A model generated the notes under the pieces. It worked only from the letters and a program-made list of their open reading frames with translations, ran no database searches and was not told the origin of the DNA. From JBDHUV01 sp039809365 (GTDB lineage: Bacteria > Patescibacteriota > Microgenomatia > Levybacterales > GWA1-39-11), in assembly GCA_039809365.1 (NCBI GenBank), contig JBDHUV010000018.1:1-11509 (forward strand): a DNA stretch of 11,509 nucleotides, read 5' to 3'. This document shows positions 1 through 6,448 of the stretch, one piece after another. The translations under genes and the position numbers were made by a program. Each line of letters starts with the position of its first letter. Positions within the stretch are counted from its first letter, which is position 1.

Positions 1-18
1 ACTATTTGGTATAGGACT

Positions 19-46
19 TTGCATTTTTATAACTCCACTTTACAAT
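19..46 (+). promoter_or_regulatory. Putative promoter of the 53-445 gene
   Basis: TTGCAT (19-24), a 16-nt spacer and TACAAT (41-46) resemble a housekeeping sigma promoter. Transcription would start at or next to the ATG at 53, giving a leaderless mRNA. If the reading frame really comes from upstream of the window, this would be internal or fortuitous. Confidence 0.4.
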
Positions 47-52
47 AGTAGT

Positions 53-445
53 ATGGGGAATGTAAAAAAAGCGAAACTAAAACCTGAGACAGAAGAACCA
101 GTTGTCGAAAAAGTAGTAAGTTTAAAAAGAGTAGCAATTGCGTCTGTATTGTGTATTATAGTAACTGGTACTTTTATCTGGCTCCTATCAGTGGGCGCTC
201 AAAAACTGATAGACTCAACAGATACTCCTGTCCAATATCCTCATACCTCTACAGAGGTAAGGCTTCCTCAGAAAGGGGATGCTTCGCATATACTTGGTGA
301 AGCAAAAAAAAGTATAGATAATTTCTCACTTGATTCATATACAGCTACTGGTTCTGCGGCAAGAAGTGTTATTGATACACTCCAAAATCTCCAGAAATCT
401 GATGTTGGAATAGAAGATTATTTTTGTAAAATCTTTTGTCATTAG
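53..445 (+). CDS. Uncharacterised single-pass membrane protein upstream of prfB, possibly 5'-partial
   Basis: I do not recognise this 130-residue protein. It has a charged N-terminus (residues 1-25), one clear hydrophobic segment (about 26-48), and a polar C-terminal part of about 80 residues. That suggests an anchored protein with a soluble tail. The ATG at 53 is supported by TACAAT (41-46) ending 6 nt upstream, the leaderless spacing seen elsewhere in the window, and there is no Shine-Dalgarno. However, the same frame stays open to the window edge and reads a hydrophobic stretch (LFGIGLCIFITPLYNSS). The gene could therefore be the C-terminal end of a larger multi-pass protein that begins outside the window. 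It ends 22 nt before prfB. No function is inferred. Confidence 0.6.
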   Translation: MGNVKKAKLKPETEEPVVEKVVSLKRVAIASVLCIIVTGTFIWLLSVGAQKLIDSTDTPVQYPHTSTEVRLPQKGDASHILGEAKKSIDNFSLDSYTATGSAARSVIDTLQNLQKSDVGIEDYFCKIFCH

Positions 446-454
446 TACATGATG

Positions 455-460
455 TATAAT
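455..460 (+). promoter_or_regulatory. -10 element, leaderless promoter of prfB
   Basis: This is a perfect TATAAT ending 7 nt before the prfB ATG, so the predicted transcription start falls at the start codon. No good -35 is visible at 17 nt; TTGTCA (436-441) lies too close. There is no Shine-Dalgarno in the remaining 7 nt. Confidence 0.6.
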
Positions 461-467
461 AACCAGT

Positions 468-1481
468 ATGGAAGAACTCAAAAAAAGAGCGCAGATAGTA
501 CTCGAAAAAGTAGATATTGCCCAAAAAGAAAAAAGAATTAAGGAAATAGAAGCAAAAAGTATAGATCCAGATTTTTGGAAAGATAGTCAAAATGCTGCTC
601 AAATGATGCGTGAAATGGCTACACTTCAAAAAGAAATAGACGATATAAAACTACTCCAAGAACTTATTGATGCTGATGATATATACGGACTTGAGACTTT
701 ATTAAAAGAACTTGAAGTGTATCTTTATTTGTCTGGCCCTTATGATAAAGCAAATGCGATTTTTTCAATTCATGCAGGGCAAGGTGGTGCAGACGCAATG
801 GACTGGGCATCTATTTTATATAGAATGTATACACGGTATTTTGAAAAGAAAGGATGGCAGTTTGAGACACTTGAGTATACTGCAGGTGATGAAGCTGGTA
901 TAAAAAGTGCTACTCTTGTTGTCGAAGGTAACTATACCTATGGATATTTAAAAAATGAACAAGGAGTTCATCGCCTTGTGAGGCTTTCTCCTTTTAATGC
1001 GGATCAACTGAGACACACCTCATTTGCGTTAGTTGAAGTATTGCCTCAGATTGAAGATGATACTGATGTTGAGATAAAAGATGATGATTTAGAATGGGAC
1101 TTTTACAGGGCATCCTCAAAAGGTGGACAAAATGTCCAAAAAGTATCGACTGCAGTGAGAGTAAAGCACATTCCAACTGGGATTATTGCCACATCACAAT
1201 CAGAACGGTATCAAGCGCAAAATAGAGAGTATGCGTTAAAGATTTTAAAATCAAAAGTATGGGCAAAACACCAAGAAGAGCTACAAAAAGCAAAACAAGA
1301 TTTGAAAGGAGTGTACAATCCACCTTCTTGGGGAAATCAGATTAGATCCTATGTTCTCCACCCGTATCAGATGGTAAAAGACTTACGATCAAAAGTAGAG
1401 ACAGGAAATGTAGAGTCTGTATTAGATGGAGATATTGATTTATTTATCGAAGGTCAGTTGAAAGAGAATTCTTCCGTGTAA
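468..1481 (+). CDS. prfB: Peptide chain release factor 2 (RF2)
   Basis: RF2 recognises UAA and UGA in the ribosomal A site and triggers hydrolysis of peptidyl-tRNA. The 337 residues cover the whole family. There is a helical N-terminal domain (1-85), then SGPYDKANAIFSIHAGQGG, the conserved entry to the core. The stop-codon tripeptide SPF is at 174-176, and the catalytic GGQ is at 219-221 within SSKGGQNVQK, where most RF2s have GAGGQHVNK. The C-terminal segment carries WGNQIRSYVLHPY. The protein begins about a dozen residues later than E. coli RF2, at an ATG placed by the upstream TATAAT, and no in-frame stop or programmed +1 frameshift site interrupts it. It is probably monocistronic or leads a short operon. 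A 123-nt gap without an obvious terminator follows. Confidence 0.97.
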   Translation: MEELKKRAQIVLEKVDIAQKEKRIKEIEAKSIDPDFWKDSQNAAQMMREMATLQKEIDDIKLLQELIDADDIYGLETLLKELEVYLYLSGPYDKANAIFSIHAGQGGADAMDWASILYRMYTRYFEKKGWQFETLEYTAGDEAGIKSATLVVEGNYTYGYLKNEQGVHRLVRLSPFNADQLRHTSFALVEVLPQIEDDTDVEIKDDDLEWDFYRASSKGGQNVQKVSTAVRVKHIPTGIIATSQSERYQAQNREYALKILKSKVWAKHQEELQKAKQDLKGVYNPPSWGNQIRSYVLHPYQMVKDLRSKVETGNVESVLDGDIDLFIEGQLKENSSV

Positions 1482-1591
1482 AGCTTGTGTGTCCTTCTTT
1501 ATTTATGTAGGAATCGATAGCCCTATCCTGCTCTGATCTGTACGTATTCTCTATTAAAAATAGTTGTAAATTTTTAGTAAATGTGATTAAC

Positions 1592-1597
1592 TAAAAT
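1592..1597 (+). promoter_or_regulatory. -10 element placing the start of the 1605 gene
   Basis: TAAAAT ends 7 nt before the ATG at 1605, matching the spacing at prfB and tsaC. It overlaps an earlier in-frame ATG (1596-1598), which would be untranscribed if this promoter is used. No clear -35 is seen. Confidence 0.45.
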
Positions 1598-1604
1598 GTG
1601 CAAT

Positions 1605-2066
1605 ATGGACTCACAAAAAACTATTGTCCATGAACTAGATACGCAGGAATCTACTACACGTATGAATAAAAGTATTTTGATTGCATTTGGCATGTTTGTA
1701 CTCCTTGGCGTTGGGACTGGGTTTATTATCTCTAATTTTGTTGGAGGCACTTCTTCCTCATCTTCAGATAGCTCACAAAATATCAACGTAAATGGAGTTG
1801 AAGTAAAAAAAGGACAAGTAATAGGGTCTGACGCAAGTGACTTTTCAGATAATGCTGAAGGAATCTTACGTGAAGGCGGTATAGAGGGAGAGGGGGCTTT
1901 TCATTTAGAAAGGCCAGGTGGTGATTCTCAGAATGTATATTTAACCTCGTCAGTATTAGATCTTACTCCTTTTATTGGACGTACAGTAAAGGTTTGGGGC
2001 CAGACACAGACAGCACAACATGCTGGATGGCTCATGGATGTGGGTAGGCTACAAGTATTAGATTAG
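1605..2066 (+). CDS. Membrane-anchored protein with a C-terminal probable OB-like beta domain
   Basis: This 153-residue protein has a short polar N-terminus, one transmembrane segment (about 22-46), a Ser-rich linker (49-57), and a C-terminal domain of about 90 residues. The domain contains the blocks LERPGGDSQNVYLTSS, DLTPFIGRTVKVWGQT and GWLMDVGRLQVL. The alternation of short beta-like strands with a VKVWG block recalls small OB-fold domains. That comparison is from memory and is an inference. The likely position is the outer face of the membrane. I chose the ATG at 1605 over an in-frame ATG at 1596 because of the TAAAAT spacing. It sits between prfB and ftsE, which suggests, but does not show, a link to division or the envelope. 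It ends 48 nt before ftsE. Confidence 0.75.
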   Translation: MDSQKTIVHELDTQESTTRMNKSILIAFGMFVLLGVGTGFIISNFVGGTSSSSSDSSQNINVNGVEVKKGQVIGSDASDFSDNAEGILREGGIEGEGAFHLERPGGDSQNVYLTSSVLDLTPFIGRTVKVWGQTQTAQHAGWLMDVGRLQVLD

Positions 2067-2114
2067 TCTCATGCTTGTTCTTTACATGGGAAACAATCAT
2101 AACATTTTATTTTC

Positions 2115-2903
2115 ATGATTCAATTTAAAAATGTAACTAAAAAATATGGGAAAGACATTACTGCATTACACGATGTGTCTTTTAGCATAGATAAAGGGGA
2201 TTTTGTGTATTTAGTAGGTCCTACAGGGTCAGGAAAAACAACTGTTTTTCGTTTAGTGATTCGTGATCTTGTGCCTGATGAAGGGGAAGTTTTAATAGGA
2301 GATATTAGTATTGGGAAGCTTTCAGGGAGTAAAATCCCTAAACTTAGACGCACAGTTGGTACAATTTTCCAAGATCTTAAATTATTAATGGACCACACGG
2401 TAATGGAGAATGTTATTCTTCCTCTTCAGTTTACAGGGGTCTCTGAGAAAAATGCGCGTCAACAAGCTGAAGAGATTTTGTTACAGGTAGGACTGGGAGA
2501 TCAAAAAGATAAATTCCCCCTTCAGTTATCTGGTGGTGAAAGACAGCGCGTTGCCATTGCTCGAGCTTTAATTTTTAATCCAGAAGTTCTTCTTGCTGAT
2601 GAGCCGACAGGGAATCTTGATTCTGAGACTTCTTATCAGATTATAGATCTATTACAAAGTATTAATAAGCTTGGGACAACAATTCTTATGGCTACTCACA
2701 ATAAAGAGATTATAGATAATACAAAACAAAGAGTTCTTACTGTTGAGAAAGGAAGACTTGTGCATGATAGACCATCTGCTCATAAAAAAACTACTGAGTC
2801 AAAAAAAGAAGATGAAGGAGAAGAAAAAGAGAAAAAGGAAGAGGCGCTAGAACATACAGATAAAAAGAAAGACGAGAAAAAGGAGGAACATGAAACATCT
2901 TAA
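2115..2903 (+). CDS. ftsE: Cell division ATP-binding protein FtsE
   Basis: FtsE is the cytoplasmic ATPase of the FtsEX complex, an ABC-type machine that does not transport but drives conformational control of a periplasmic or wall hydrolase. All ABC motifs are visible: Walker A GPTGSGKTT (35-43), Q-loop Q86 in TIFQDLKLL, signature LSGGE (138-142), Walker B VLLADEP (158-164), and switch H195 in MATHN. The ABC domain ends near residue 218. A tail of about 43 residues (220-262), almost all Lys and Glu, follows; typical FtsE proteins are about 220-230 residues. The gene overlaps ftsX by 14 nt, consistent with stoichiometric co-expression. No convincing -10 or Shine-Dalgarno precedes the ATG. Confidence 0.96.
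   Translation: MIQFKNVTKKYGKDITALHDVSFSIDKGDFVYLVGPTGSGKTTVFRLVIRDLVPDEGEVLIGDISIGKLSGSKIPKLRRTVGTIFQDLKLLMDHTVMENVILPLQFTGVSEKNARQQAEEILLQVGLGDQKDKFPLQLSGGERQRVAIARALIFNPEVLLADEPTGNLDSETSYQIIDLLQSINKLGTTILMATHNKEIIDNTKQRVLTVEKGRLVHDRPSAHKKTTESKKEDEGEEKEKKEEALEHTDKKKDEKKEEHETS
2881..2886 (+). promoter_or_regulatory. Shine-Dalgarno site of ftsX
   Basis: AGGAGG, 3 nt before the ftsX ATG, is the only strong Shine-Dalgarno in the window. It lies inside the Lys/Glu-rich end of ftsE, so it doubles as AAG/GAG codons and may be partly fortuitous. Its spacing is shorter than usual. Confidence 0.55.
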
Positions 2904-3756
2904 AACAGCAGGAAGATATATTAGAAGATCACCGTATCAAGCGTTATCTGCAACGCTTATTATGACTCTTACGTTCTTTGCTATCTCTATCTTTGCCGTA
3001 TTAACAGTACTTTCAGTCAATCTTATAAACTATTTTGAAACAAGGCCACAACTTACTGTATTTTTTAAAGATACTGTTGAGATAGCTCAGATAGACTCTA
3101 TGAAAGCTCAATTGGAGGCTACAGGAAAAACGTCTGATGTAAAATATATCTCAAAAGAGCAAGCGCTTGAAATATATAAAAATATAAATAAAGACGAGCC
3201 AGAGCTTATTGAGTTAGTTACTGCAGATATTCTTCCAGCATCTCTTGAAGTACAAGCACGTAATCCTGAAGACTTAAAAAGTCTTGCCAAAGTTGTATCT
3301 GGATCAGAACAAGTAGATAGAATTGTTTTCCAAGAAGAGATTGTTGATACACTCATTTCGTGGACACATGCATTTCAGGCTATTGGTATAGGAGTAATTG
3401 CAATTCTTATTACCGTATCAATTTTTGTGATAGTCACTATTATTGGTATAAAAATTACTGCAAGAAAACAGGATATTGAGACAATGAGACTCATCGGTGC
3501 TTCTAACTGGTTTATACGGGTACCATTCTTAATTGAGGGCTTTATTTACGGTGTTATGGGAGCTATGATCGGTTGGTTACTATCCTATGGAATTTTACTG
3601 TATACAACACCAATATTGGAGTCTTTCCTAAAAGGGGTACCAATATTTCCTGTCCCTCCATTGACTATTGTCCAAATTCTGGGCATTGAGTTAGTTGTTG
3701 CATTAGGGTTGGGAGTATTTGCAAGTTATATTGCTGTACTAAGGTACTTGAAATAA
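2890..3756 (+). CDS. ftsX: Cell division membrane protein FtsX
   Basis: FtsX is the membrane subunit of FtsEX and passes ATP-driven changes in FtsE to an extracytoplasmic coiled-coil regulator or hydrolase. The 288 residues give the standard topology. TM1 is about 21-46. A large extracellular domain (about 47-160) contains PQLTVFFKDT and PASLEVQARNPEDL. TM2 is about 163-187, TM3 about 210-240 and TM4 about 262-284. Between TM2 and TM3 lies the family hallmark, ARKQDIETMRLIGASNWFIR, which contacts FtsE. The start overlaps the end of ftsE, and the stop is separated by one base from the next gene, the coiled-coil hydrolase that is the expected partner. Confidence 0.96.
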   Translation: MKHLKTAGRYIRRSPYQALSATLIMTLTFFAISIFAVLTVLSVNLINYFETRPQLTVFFKDTVEIAQIDSMKAQLEATGKTSDVKYISKEQALEIYKNINKDEPELIELVTADILPASLEVQARNPEDLKSLAKVVSGSEQVDRIVFQEEIVDTLISWTHAFQAIGIGVIAILITVSIFVIVTIIGIKITARKQDIETMRLIGASNWFIRVPFLIEGFIYGVMGAMIGWLLSYGILLYTTPILESFLKGVPIFPVPPLTIVQILGIELVVALGLGVFASYIAVLRYLK

Positions 3757-3757
3757 T

Positions 3758-5032
3758 ATGTACAAATATAACAATACTCTATATTCACTTCTGAAAGGAG
3801 TTTCAGCAGTAAGCCGAGGTATCGGATTTATTGTTGTAGGCGTACTTCTTTTACTTGTTGCCCAAAATAACTTTATTTTTGCTGACACTACTCCTACTCC
3901 AACAGGGTCTACAACTACAACTCCAACTCCTACACAGACAAGTAGTAATGATAAAAAAAATGATCTTGAGAATAAGATTAAAGAATATACGGAGAAAATT
4001 AATGAGCTCCAAGGGCAGGCAAAAACACTCGATTCTCAGATAAAGCTTGTGGATAGTCAGATTGCAGTATCTGAGTTACGAGTTGAGGAAACTCAAAACA
4101 AAATTACGCAACTTGAAGATGATATTGCAATAGCAAAAAAGAAAGTACTCGGGCTTGAAACAAGCATTCAAGACACATCAAAAGCACTGGTAGAAAGAGT
4201 ATCTGCTACTTACGCATTTGGAAAAATTGATCCATTACAGATGCTTCTGTCCTCAGATACGATCTCTAATTTTTTGACTCGACTAAAATATCTGCAGGTT
4301 GTTCAGTTGTATGACAAACGCCAGATTTATGCAGCTGAACAAGCAAAGAATAACTATGAACAAGAGCAAACGTTGTTTGAAGAAAAACAAAAAGAAGCAG
4401 AAAGACTGCATACCCAACTTGCAAAATATAATGATCAGTTAGAAGGCGAGAAGCAAAAAAAGAAAGATTTACTTATTGTGACAAATAATGATGAGAAGAA
4501 ATATCAAAGTTTACTTGCTGCTGCACGTGCTGAGTTTGAGTCAATTCAAGGTATTATAGCAGGAAGAGGAGTTGAGACTTCTGTAGGACATGTAAATGAA
4601 GGTGAGCGTATTGCTTCAATTATTCAAGGTTCATCTTGCAACTCAAGTGGAACCCATCTTCATTTTATAGTGAAATCTGGAGGAAGTACTCAAAATCCAT
4701 TTAACTACCTTACCTCTATTGATTATTCAAATAATACAGGGGGAGATCCTTTTAATCCTTCAGGTTCTTGGAGTTGGCCAATCTCTGGTCCTATTCAATA
4801 TAACCAAGGATATGGAGAAACATGGGCAGTGAGAAATACATGGGTAGGGCAAGTATATAGATTCCATGACGGAATAGATATTAGTGGAAGCTCTTCAACG
4901 GTCCGTGCAGTAAAAGCAGGTACTTTATATCAAGGAAGCTATTCTGGAACAGGCGGATGTAGACTCAGATATGTACGCGTAGCTCATGATGAAGGTGGCT
5001 ACGAAACACTATATCTCCACATTAATTATTAA
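3758..5032 (+). CDS. FtsEX-linked coiled-coil murein hydrolase with an apparently circularly permuted M23 domain
   Basis: This 424-residue protein is exported and membrane-anchored. A hydrophobic segment (about 21-41) is followed by a Pro/Thr linker (44-61) and a long coiled coil (about 66-265), resembling EnvC, PcsB and CwlO, the FtsX-gated hydrolases or activators. The C-terminus holds every hallmark of a zinc M23/LytM endopeptidase, but in rotated order. HLHF (300-303) comes first, inside SSGTHLHFIVKSGG and followed by NPFNYL. Next come WPISGP (340-345), HDGID (370-374) and H410, with YLH (419-421) four residues from the end. In ordinary M23 domains HxxxD comes first and HLHF last. By homology the zinc ligands would be H370, D374 and H302, with H421 and H300 catalytic. 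Cys294 and Cys401 might pair. It follows ftsX after one base (TAA-T-ATG), suggesting coupled translation. Function as a division hydrolase is inferred. Confidence 0.88.
   Translation: MYKYNNTLYSLLKGVSAVSRGIGFIVVGVLLLLVAQNNFIFADTTPTPTGSTTTTPTPTQTSSNDKKNDLENKIKEYTEKINELQGQAKTLDSQIKLVDSQIAVSELRVEETQNKITQLEDDIAIAKKKVLGLETSIQDTSKALVERVSATYAFGKIDPLQMLLSSDTISNFLTRLKYLQVVQLYDKRQIYAAEQAKNNYEQEQTLFEEKQKEAERLHTQLAKYNDQLEGEKQKKKDLLIVTNNDEKKYQSLLAAARAEFESIQGIIAGRGVETSVGHVNEGERIASIIQGSSCNSSGTHLHFIVKSGGSTQNPFNYLTSIDYSNNTGGDPFNPSGSWSWPISGPIQYNQGYGETWAVRNTWVGQVYRFHDGIDISGSSSTVRAVKAGTLYQGSYSGTGGCRLRYVRVAHDEGGYETLYLHINY
3887..3940 (+). repeat. Pro/Thr-rich linker-coding repeat
   Basis: ACT/CCT/CCA/ACA codons encode the PTPT-type linker at residues 44-61 of the hydrolase, between the membrane anchor and the coiled coil. 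It is low-complexity and probably spans the wall-proximal gap. Confidence 0.7.
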
Positions 5033-5078
5033 TCTTTAAATCCTAGACAAATATATTTCTACAGGCGTATGATGAATA

Positions 5079-5095
5079 TATCTCATCTTGAGATA
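5079..5095 (+). repeat. Perfect inverted repeat just before the LTD gene
   Basis: TATCTCA, TCT and TGAGATA form a 7-bp stem with a 3-nt loop, ending 2 nt before the ATG at 5098. It could be an RNA hairpin at the start codon or an operator half-site pair. It has no following T-run, so it is not an intrinsic terminator. Confidence 0.5.
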
Positions 5096-5097
5096 GT

Positions 5098-5958
5098 ATG
5101 CGAAGCATCAAAATTTTCGTTGTTTTGCTTTTCTTCGGATTTATATCCGTAACTCAGACATTTGCACAAATACGGATCAATGAAGTGTTGGCTAACCCGA
5201 GTGGTCCTTCAAATGAGCCTGATGAGTTTATAGAGTTAATCAATAGTGGAGAAGAACAATTAGATATTTCTGGTTGGGTACTTTCAGACACACAAGGGTC
5301 TATAACTGTATTTATAATTCCTAATAACACAATAATAGAAAAAGGTTCTTTCCTTACGTTCCGGAGAAGCCAGACAGGGATTTCTCTGAATAATGGCGGA
5401 GATGGGGTTGTTGTAAAAGCTTCCCAAGAGAGTGATGAGAATATAGATTCTATTTCTTTTGGATCATCGGAAGAAAATATTTCATACGGCCTCTATCCTG
5501 ATGGAGATAAAGAACATGCAGGGAATATGCAACCTACAGAGAATTTACCAAACTCTCCGTTAATTATTCCTACTCCTACCCAAACTCCTGTACCTACCAA
5601 AACACCAACTCCTACAAAAACAATGACACCTACAAAAGTACCTACGAATACGAGTACTCCACCTGTTTCAAAAATAGATAAAGAGGATGATGATAAAACA
5701 GAGCCTGATGTACTCTCGGTAAAATCTGTTGATGATAAGGCTTCTCGTCAATCTTCTGTAAAGAGAATAGAAAATGAGGTGTATGATGATAAGGTTTTTG
5801 CTGGAGAAGATACAGACTCAAAAAATAAAGAATCAAAAATATTAGAATCATCAGATTCAAGATCTGGAAGTATTGCAGTGATAGGCGGAAGCATTCTATT
5901 ACTTATTTCGTGTGGTATACTTTTATTCCAAAAATATAAATATATTTTTTTGAGATAA
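5098..5958 (+). CDS. Secreted lamin-tail-domain (LTD) surface protein with C-terminal membrane anchor
   Basis: This 286-residue protein begins with a signal peptide (1-23, ending TFA). An LTD domain follows (about 25-152), recognised by IRINEVLANP, EFIELINSG, LDISGWVLSD and the closing LYPDGD region. LTDs are immunoglobulin-like beta folds found on many bacterial surface proteins. Next are a Pro/Thr-rich linker (158-189), a charged spacer rich in Asp, Lys and Ser (190-256), one transmembrane helix (about 257-277) and a basic end (QKYKYIFLR). The layout resembles a wall-spanning surface protein, but there is no LPxTG sortase motif before the helix, so it is probably held by the membrane alone. 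The substrate or partner is unknown. It lies 65 nt after the hydrolase and overlaps the tsaE promoter region. Confidence 0.85.
   Translation: MRSIKIFVVLLFFGFISVTQTFAQIRINEVLANPSGPSNEPDEFIELINSGEEQLDISGWVLSDTQGSITVFIIPNNTIIEKGSFLTFRRSQTGISLNNGGDGVVVKASQESDENIDSISFGSSEENISYGLYPDGDKEHAGNMQPTENLPNSPLIIPTPTQTPVPTKTPTPTKTMTPTKVPTNTSTPPVSKIDKEDDDKTEPDVLSVKSVDDKASRQSSVKRIENEVYDDKVFAGEDTDSKNKESKILESSDSRSGSIAVIGGSILLLISCGILLFQKYKYIFLR
5569..5664 (+). repeat. Thr-Pro codon repeat in the LTD protein
   Basis: Repeated CCT-ACT, CCT-ACC and ACA-CCA type codons encode a Thr/Pro/Lys-rich linker with several PTPT and PTKT units (residues 158-189). The units are imperfect, suggesting older expansion rather than a recent tandem duplication. 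Confidence 0.75.
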
Positions 5959-5959
5959 T
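5954..5959 (+). promoter_or_regulatory. -10 element of tsaE
   Basis: GATAAT overlaps the LTD stop codon and ends 6 nt before the ATG at 5966. That spacing favours 5966 over the ATG at 5960, which abuts the hexamer. No -35 is apparent. Confidence 0.4.
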
Positions 5960-5965
5960 ATGAAT

Positions 5966-6406
5966 ATGGATATAAAAGTAACAACACGTTCTCCAGAAGA
6001 GACGGAGAGAGAAGCACAGAATTTAGTGAAAAAACTTAAGCCTGGAGATATAATCTGTCTGTTTGGTGATCTTGGTGCAGGGAAAACCATTTTTTCTAAA
6101 GGAATTGCAAAAGGGATGGGAATTAAAGAGAGGATAATATCTCCAACATTTTCATTGATAAGGGAACATGAAATAGATGGAGGGTCTCCTATAAAAAAGT
6201 TGTATCATCTTGATCTTTATAGAGTAGAAAATAAAGCAGAAATCCGAAGTATAGGGATTGATGATATTTTTTCAGATCCAGAAAGTATCTCAATTATTGA
6301 GTGGGCTGAACGACTTGGAGAGAAAATTCCAAAAAAATGTATACGGGTACATATTGACCACAAAGAAAATGATGTACGGACAATTACGATTCAAAGGAAT
6401 ACATAA
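5966..6406 (+). CDS. tsaE: tRNA threonylcarbamoyladenosine biosynthesis ATPase TsaE
   Basis: TsaE is the small ATPase that cycles the TsaB-TsaD complex during formation of t6A at position 37 of ANN-decoding tRNAs. The 146 residues match the family length. The P-loop GDLGAGKT is at 34-41. It is followed by ISPTFSLIREHE (58-69), which contains the conserved SPTF block, then LYHLDLYRVE (79-88), and SIIEWAERLG (109-118), the Walker-B-like region. The start is either 5960 or 5966; I prefer 5966 from promoter spacing. It is the first of three t6A genes in a row; tsaD, the fourth bacterial component, is not in the window. Confidence 0.95.
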   Translation: MDIKVTTRSPEETEREAQNLVKKLKPGDIICLFGDLGAGKTIFSKGIAKGMGIKERIISPTFSLIREHEIDGGSPIKKLYHLDLYRVENKAEIRSIGIDDIFSDPESISIIEWAERLGEKIPKKCIRVHIDHKENDVRTITIQRNT

Positions 6407-6435
6407 AATTTTAAATAACACAATCCTCTATCTGA

Positions 6436-6441
6436 TATAAT
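6436..6441 (+). promoter_or_regulatory. -10 element, leaderless promoter of tsaC
   Basis: This is a perfect TATAAT ending 7 nt before the tsaC ATG, the same geometry as at prfB, with no Shine-Dalgarno between. The -35 region is A/T-rich without a clear match. Confidence 0.6.
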
Positions 6442-6448
6442 CCCAACT

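Noticed and set aside
436..460. TTGTCA as -35 for prfB
   Set aside because: The spacer to TATAAT is only 13 nt, too short for a normal promoter.
468..560. Programmed +1 frameshift in prfB
   Set aside because: The gene is open from its ATG through the region where the E. coli frameshift site lies, with no in-frame stop.
369..629. Minus-strand open frame across the 53-445 gene and prfB, and similar antisense frames elsewhere
   Set aside because: These lie opposite well-supported genes, show no recognisable motifs, and have biased Phe/Leu/Ser composition typical of antisense frames in A+T-rich DNA.
1509..1533. Possible terminator after prfB around GATAG-CC-CTATC
   Set aside because: The stem is only 5 bp with a 2-nt loop and no T-run follows, so it is not a credible intrinsic terminator.
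1596..1604. Earlier ATG for the 1605 gene
   Set aside because: It overlaps the TAAAAT hexamer, which is at leaderless spacing from 1605. It adds only three residues and cannot be excluded outright.
3758..5032. Broken or frameshifted M23 gene
   Set aside because: All metal and catalytic motifs are in one uninterrupted frame, each half has coherent flanking sequence, and only their order is changed.
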